8,477 nucleotides of DNA from Deltaproteobacteria bacterium (GTDB taxonomy: Bacteria; Bdellovibrionota; UBA1018; UBA923): assembly GCA_016194795.1 (NCBI GenBank), contig JACQAX010000348.1, forward strand, positions 1 to 8,477, written 5' to 3'. The notes beneath the pieces were generated by a model. The model did not search any database and was not told where the DNA came from. It was given only the letters and a program-made list of their open reading frames with translations. Below, one piece after another: positions 5,413 to 8,477 of the stretch. Both the position numbers and the translations under genes were made by a program. Position 1 is the first letter of the stretch. The number at the start of each line of letters is the position of its first letter.

Positions 5413-6695
5413 GCCTGGCGGCCTTGGCGCACGCGCAAAAACCGGCCCGGCCCAACGTGATTCTCATCTCGATCGACACCCTGGCCGCCGACCACATGGG
5501 CCTGTACGGCTACCCGAGGGACACCACGCCGTTTCTGTCGAAGTTCGCCGCCGAGAACGTGCTCTTCGAGAACACCTTCTCCCAGGCGGCTTATACGCTG
5601 CCCTCGCACATCTCGATGTTCACCGGGCTCTACGTCGAGACGCACAAGATCTACGCGCGCTGGCCCCGGACGACCCTCGCGCCGGGATTCAAGACCCTGC
5701 CCGAGATCCTGAAGGCCAACGGCTATAAGACGATCTGGATGGCGACCCGGCACGACTCGCATCTCGCCTTCGACCGCGGGCTCGGGCGCGGGTTCGACGA
5801 GGTCGACGACGTCGCGCTCGAGATGGGGCCGGGGCTGGCGAAGGTGAAACGCCTTCTCGGCAAGGTGAAAGCCAGGCCCTTTTTCCTGTTCCTCCACACG
5901 TACATGGTGCACGACCCGTACCGCCCGATCGCTCCCTACGACCACCTCTTCGATCCGGGCTACAAGCGGTACATCGAGCTCGACACCCAAAAGCTCTTTA
6001 AGATGTCGCCGATGGTGCCCGACACGCGCGACCCCGAGCTCAGCTGGCAGGACCACGTGAACCTGCACACCAGGTCGCACTACCTCAAGCAGTTCAACCT
6101 GCGTGACGAGGCCGACCATCGCCACTTCGTGGCGCTCTACGACGGCGGGGTCCGGACCGCCGACGACGCCATGAAGGCGATCTTCGCCACGCTCAAGCGC
6201 CAGGGGCTCTACGACAACTCGCTGATCGTCCTGACCTCCGACCATGGCGAAACCTTCGGCGCCCGCGGCTACTATTTCCACATGCGGCCGACCCGCGAGG
6301 AGATCCACGTGCCGCTCATCATGAAGCTTCCCGGCGTCAAGCCCCGGCGGATCGCGCAGACGGCGCTGAGCATCGACATCCTGCCGACGGTCCTCGACCA
6401 GCTCCGGCTGCCCGCGCCGGCCGGCGTCGAAGGGCGCAGCCTGCTGCCGCTGCTCGAGGGCAAGCCCATCGAGCGCGACGAGTACTTCCACTCGCACGGC
6501 GACGGCCGCATGGACGCGATCTGGAACTCGGAGTGGAAGCTCCGCTTCTCGAGCCGGGAGATCCCCGATCCGCTTCTCTTCCACCTGAGCGACGATCCGT
6601 ACGAGCTGCACGACATCGCCGGCGCGAACCCGTCGGTGGTCAACCGGCTGAAAGCCGCGATGACCCTTTTCAGGATGAAGCGCGCCGGGAACTGA
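5388..6695 (+). CDS. Exported sulfatase-superfamily hydrolase/transferase with Thr at the nucleophile position
   Basis: 435 residues. A signal peptide (1-16, ALAHA before QKPA) is followed by the alkaline phosphatase/sulfatase fold: NVILISIDTLAADHMGLYGY (23-42, metal ligand D30), FLFLHTYMVHDPYRP (166-180, H170 and H175), YDGGVRTAD (251-259), LTSDHGETFG (282-291, metal pair D285-H286) and SIDILPTVLD (328-337). Known sulfatases carry C/S-x-P-S-R-x4-TG, whose Cys or Ser becomes formylglycine. Here the segment is TLPSHISMFTG (70-80), so Thr70 takes that place and the Arg is His. It cannot be a formylglycine sulfatase by this motif. A Thr nucleophile is known in phosphoglycerol and phosphoethanolamine transferases of the same superfamily, so phospho-transfer or phosphodiester cleavage in the periplasm or at the surface is an alternative. 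The start codon lies inside the previous gene and no Shine-Dalgarno is near, so translational coupling is likely. Confidence 0.85.
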   Translation: MHALLALLSLAALAHAQKPARPNVILISIDTLAADHMGLYGYPRDTTPFLSKFAAENVLFENTFSQAAYTLPSHISMFTGLYVETHKIYARWPRTTLAPGFKTLPEILKANGYKTIWMATRHDSHLAFDRGLGRGFDEVDDVALEMGPGLAKVKRLLGKVKARPFFLFLHTYMVHDPYRPIAPYDHLFDPGYKRYIELDTQKLFKMSPMVPDTRDPELSWQDHVNLHTRSHYLKQFNLRDEADHRHFVALYDGGVRTADDAMKAIFATLKRQGLYDNSLIVLTSDHGETFGARGYYFHMRPTREEIHVPLIMKLPGVKPRRIAQTALSIDILPTVLDQLRLPAPAGVEGRSLLPLLEGKPIERDEYFHSHGDGRMDAIWNSEWKLRFSSREIPDPLLFHLSDDPYELHDIAGANPSVVNRLKAAMTLFRMKRAGN

Positions 6696-6710
6696 CCGCT
6701 CGGCCTGGCG

Positions 6711-8477
6711 CTAGCGCGAGTCGAGCAGAAGCTTCGGTCCGAGCCGGTTCTTCGGAACGTCGACGATGGAGCGTTTGCGCTGGCCATCCTTCTTTTTCTG
6801 CGGCTGTTGCTGCGGGCGCGGAGCGCCGGGGGCGCGCGAGTCGCAGGTGCCGAAGTCTTTTTTCGTCCCGCCCTCGACCGCGCGGCGGCGCAGGAACGAG
6901 CGGTACTCGCGCAGGATCTCCTTATGCTCGGGCTTGTGCGGCTGCAGAAGCGCCTGCTGGATCTTGCGGTCGCGCCACTCTTTCGGCACGAAGAGCTCTT
7001 TTTTGGTCATCGGATCGATGCCGGTCCAGTACATGGCGGTCGCCAACGTCATCGGCGTGGGGATGAACGCCTGCACCTGCTGCAGCCTCCAGCCCTTCTC
7101 GCTCATGTAGTCGTAAACCTGCTCCATCTGCTCGTGCGTCGTGCCCGGAAAACCCGAGATGAAATACGGCACGAGGTACTGCTCTTTGCCGGCGTCTTTC
7201 GAGTACTTCTCGAAGAGCTGGGCGAAGGCGTCGAAGTCTTGCAGGCCGGGCTTCTTCATCAGATGCAGAACTTCCGGGTTGAGATGCTCGGGGGCGACCT
7301 TCAGGTGGCCGCCGACATGGTTCTGGATCAGGTCTTTGAGATACTTCTGGCCGGATTTCTTGTCGGCGAGCGCGATGTCGTAGCGCAGCCCGGACGACAC
7401 GCGGATGCGCTTGATCCCGGGCAACTTGCGCGCCTTGGCCAGCAGCTCGACCTGAGGCGTGTGGTCGGTGTGCAGGTGCGGGCAGATGCCGGGATGCACG
7501 CACGAGAGCTTGCGGCACTTCGACTGGATGTCGACGCTCTTGCAGCGCAGCTCGTACATGTTCGCGGTAGGGCCGCCGATGTCGCTCACCTCGCCCTTGA
7601 AGCCGGGAACTTCGGTCATCTTTCCGACTTCTTTCAGAATCGAATCCTGCGAGCGGGATTGCACGATGCGGCCCTGGTGCAGCGTGATCGCGCAGAACGA
7701 GCAGCCGCCGAAGCAGCCTCTTGTCGAGGCGACCGAGAAGCGGATCATGTCAGCCGCGGGGATGCGCTCTTTGTACATCGGATGCTGCTCTTTACAGAAC
7801 GGCAGCTCGTAGATCGAGTCCATCTCGGCCTGGCTCAGGGGGAGCGCGGGCGGGTTGATGACGACCGTGCGGGCGCCGTGGTCCTGCATGAGGCGCCGGC
7901 CGTTGTACGGGCTCGCCTCGTATTCGATGAAGTAAGCGGCCTTCGAGAACTTGCGCTTGTCGTCGCGAACTTCTTCGAACGAAGGGATTTTCAGGCGCGG
8001 CTGGATGTCTTTCGACTCCTCGCGCGTGCAGGTGAACGCGACTCCGCGCTCGCCTTTCAGTCGCGTTAAAGCTGCTTTCGTCGCCGGATGCGTGAGCGAG
8101 AGCGGGCCGCCGGAAAGCTCCGAGGCCTTCTTGAAATCTTCGGCGATGCGAATCGCGGTACGCTCGCCCATGCCGAAGACGACGAGGTCGGCGTCGCACT
8201 CGACGAGCATCGACGGGCGGATGCGATTCTGCCAGTAGTCGAAGTGCGCCAGGCGGCGCAGCGAGATCTCGACGCCGCCGGCGATGACGGGCGCGTCGGG
8301 AAACGCGCGGCGCGCGAGCTTGGCGTAGGCGATCGTCGCATAATCCGGACGAATGCGTTCTTCGCGACCCTGCGCGTTTCTGCGAAACGCCTTGCCGCCT
8401 TCCGAGTACATGTCGTCGCTGCGGACTTTTTTGTTGGCCGTGTAGTTGTTGATCATCGAGTCGACCGTACCGGCCGA
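6711..8477 (-). CDS. ygiQ: YgiQ-family (UPF0313) radical SAM protein, N-terminal part missing
   Basis: 588 residues are visible. The frame stays open to the window edge with SAGTVDS before MINNYTANKKVRSDD, a segment that is internal in YgiQ, so the gene begins beyond 8477 and the Met at 8456 is not the start. Counting from that Met, an N-terminal cobalamin-binding-like region (IAGGVEISLRRLAHFDYW, 58-75) precedes the radical SAM domain. The 4Fe-4S cluster motif CxxxCxxC is at C248, C252 and C255 (TRGCFGGCSFC). The family segments CVHPGICPHLHTDH (319-332), VAPEHLNP (387-394) and FISGFPGTT (432-440) follow. The C-terminal tail (about 540-581) is Pro/Gln/Lys/Arg-rich and probably disordered. Radical SAM enzymes cleave S-adenosylmethionine to start radical chemistry; the substrate of YgiQ is unknown. 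It converges on the sulfatase-like gene with a 15-bp gap and no obvious terminator. Confidence 0.93.
   Translation of the reverse strand, partial: SAGTVDSMINNYTANKKVRSDDMYSEGGKAFRRNAQGREERIRPDYATIAYAKLARRAFPDAPVIAGGVEISLRRLAHFDYWQNRIRPSMLVECDADLVVFGMGERTAIRIAEDFKKASELSGGPLSLTHPATKAALTRLKGERGVAFTCTREESKDIQPRLKIPSFEEVRDDKRKFSKAAYFIEYEASPYNGRRLMQDHGARTVVINPPALPLSQAEMDSIYELPFCKEQHPMYKERIPAADMIRFSVASTRGCFGGCSFCAITLHQGRIVQSRSQDSILKEVGKMTEVPGFKGEVSDIGGPTANMYELRCKSVDIQSKCRKLSCVHPGICPHLHTDHTPQVELLAKARKLPGIKRIRVSSGLRYDIALADKKSGQKYLKDLIQNHVGGHLKVAPEHLNPEVLHLMKKPGLQDFDAFAQLFEKYSKDAGKEQYLVPYFISGFPGTTHEQMEQVYDYMSEKGWRLQQVQAFIPTPMTLATAMYWTGIDPMTKKELFVPKEWRDRKIQQALLQPHKPEHKEILREYRSFLRRRAVEGGTKKDFGTCDSRAPGAPRPQQQPQKKKDGQRKRSIVDVPKNRLGPKLLLDSR

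Noticed and set aside
5385..6611. Minus-strand open frame of 408 codons opposite the sulfatase-like gene
   Set aside because: Shadow of a clearly conserved gene; the translation is Val/Glu/Arg/His-rich without motifs.
6807..8069. Plus-strand open frame of 420 codons opposite ygiQ
   Set aside because: Shadow frame; the minus strand encodes an unmistakable radical SAM protein over the same bases.

Overview
The window is dense, GC-rich bacterial chromosome: seven protein genes on both strands, almost no intergenic space, and no RNA gene, insertion sequence or CRISPR array that I can see. The third positions of most genes are strongly G/C. The HD-domain protein has an N-terminus (PVHLNTLRPDQ...FDIHVKV) that I associate with Bdellovibrio-type Deltaproteobacteria. 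A Bdellovibrionota or Deltaproteobacteria-like host is therefore my best guess, with low to moderate confidence.

Left part (1-1761): a divergent pair with only 30 bp between start codons. On the minus strand is an NAD(P)-binding oxidoreductase resembling 2,4-diaminopentanoate dehydrogenase and dihydrodipicolinate reductase (31-1023). On the plus strand is a HAD-superfamily phosphatase (1054-1761).

Middle part (1763-3185): a second divergent pair whose start codons overlap inside one CATG (2261-2264). On the minus strand is a small helical protein whose C-terminus looks like the CheY-binding peptide of CheZ and FliM (1763-2263). On the plus strand is a degenerate HD-GYP-like protein (2262-3185). 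A good sigma70-type promoter for the HD gene lies inside the coding sequence of its partner. The HAD gene and the small helical gene converge with a 1-bp gap.

Right part (3186-6695): an 84-bp AT-richer gap carries a near-consensus promoter (TTGACA-17-TATAAC) and two GGAAATCC copies 22 bp apart. It precedes a likely three-gene operon of exported proteins: a protein with a matrixin-like fold signature but a destroyed HExxHxxGxxH zinc motif (3270-4349), an unrecognised lower-GC secreted protein (4357-5412), and a sulfatase-superfamily enzyme with Thr where the formylglycine Cys/Ser should be (5388-6695). The three probably act outside the cytoplasmic membrane. A shared envelope or surface role is inferred only from signal peptides and gene spacing.

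Far right (6711-8477, minus): a YgiQ-family radical SAM protein converges on the operon. It is cut at its N-terminal end by the window edge.

Three points run through the window. Strong Shine-Dalgarno sites at usable spacing are largely lacking, and two good promoters sit so close to their ATGs that the mRNAs would be nearly leaderless. Several enzymes have recognisable folds but altered active sites. The second divergent pair shares start codons and probably overlapping 5' transcript ends.
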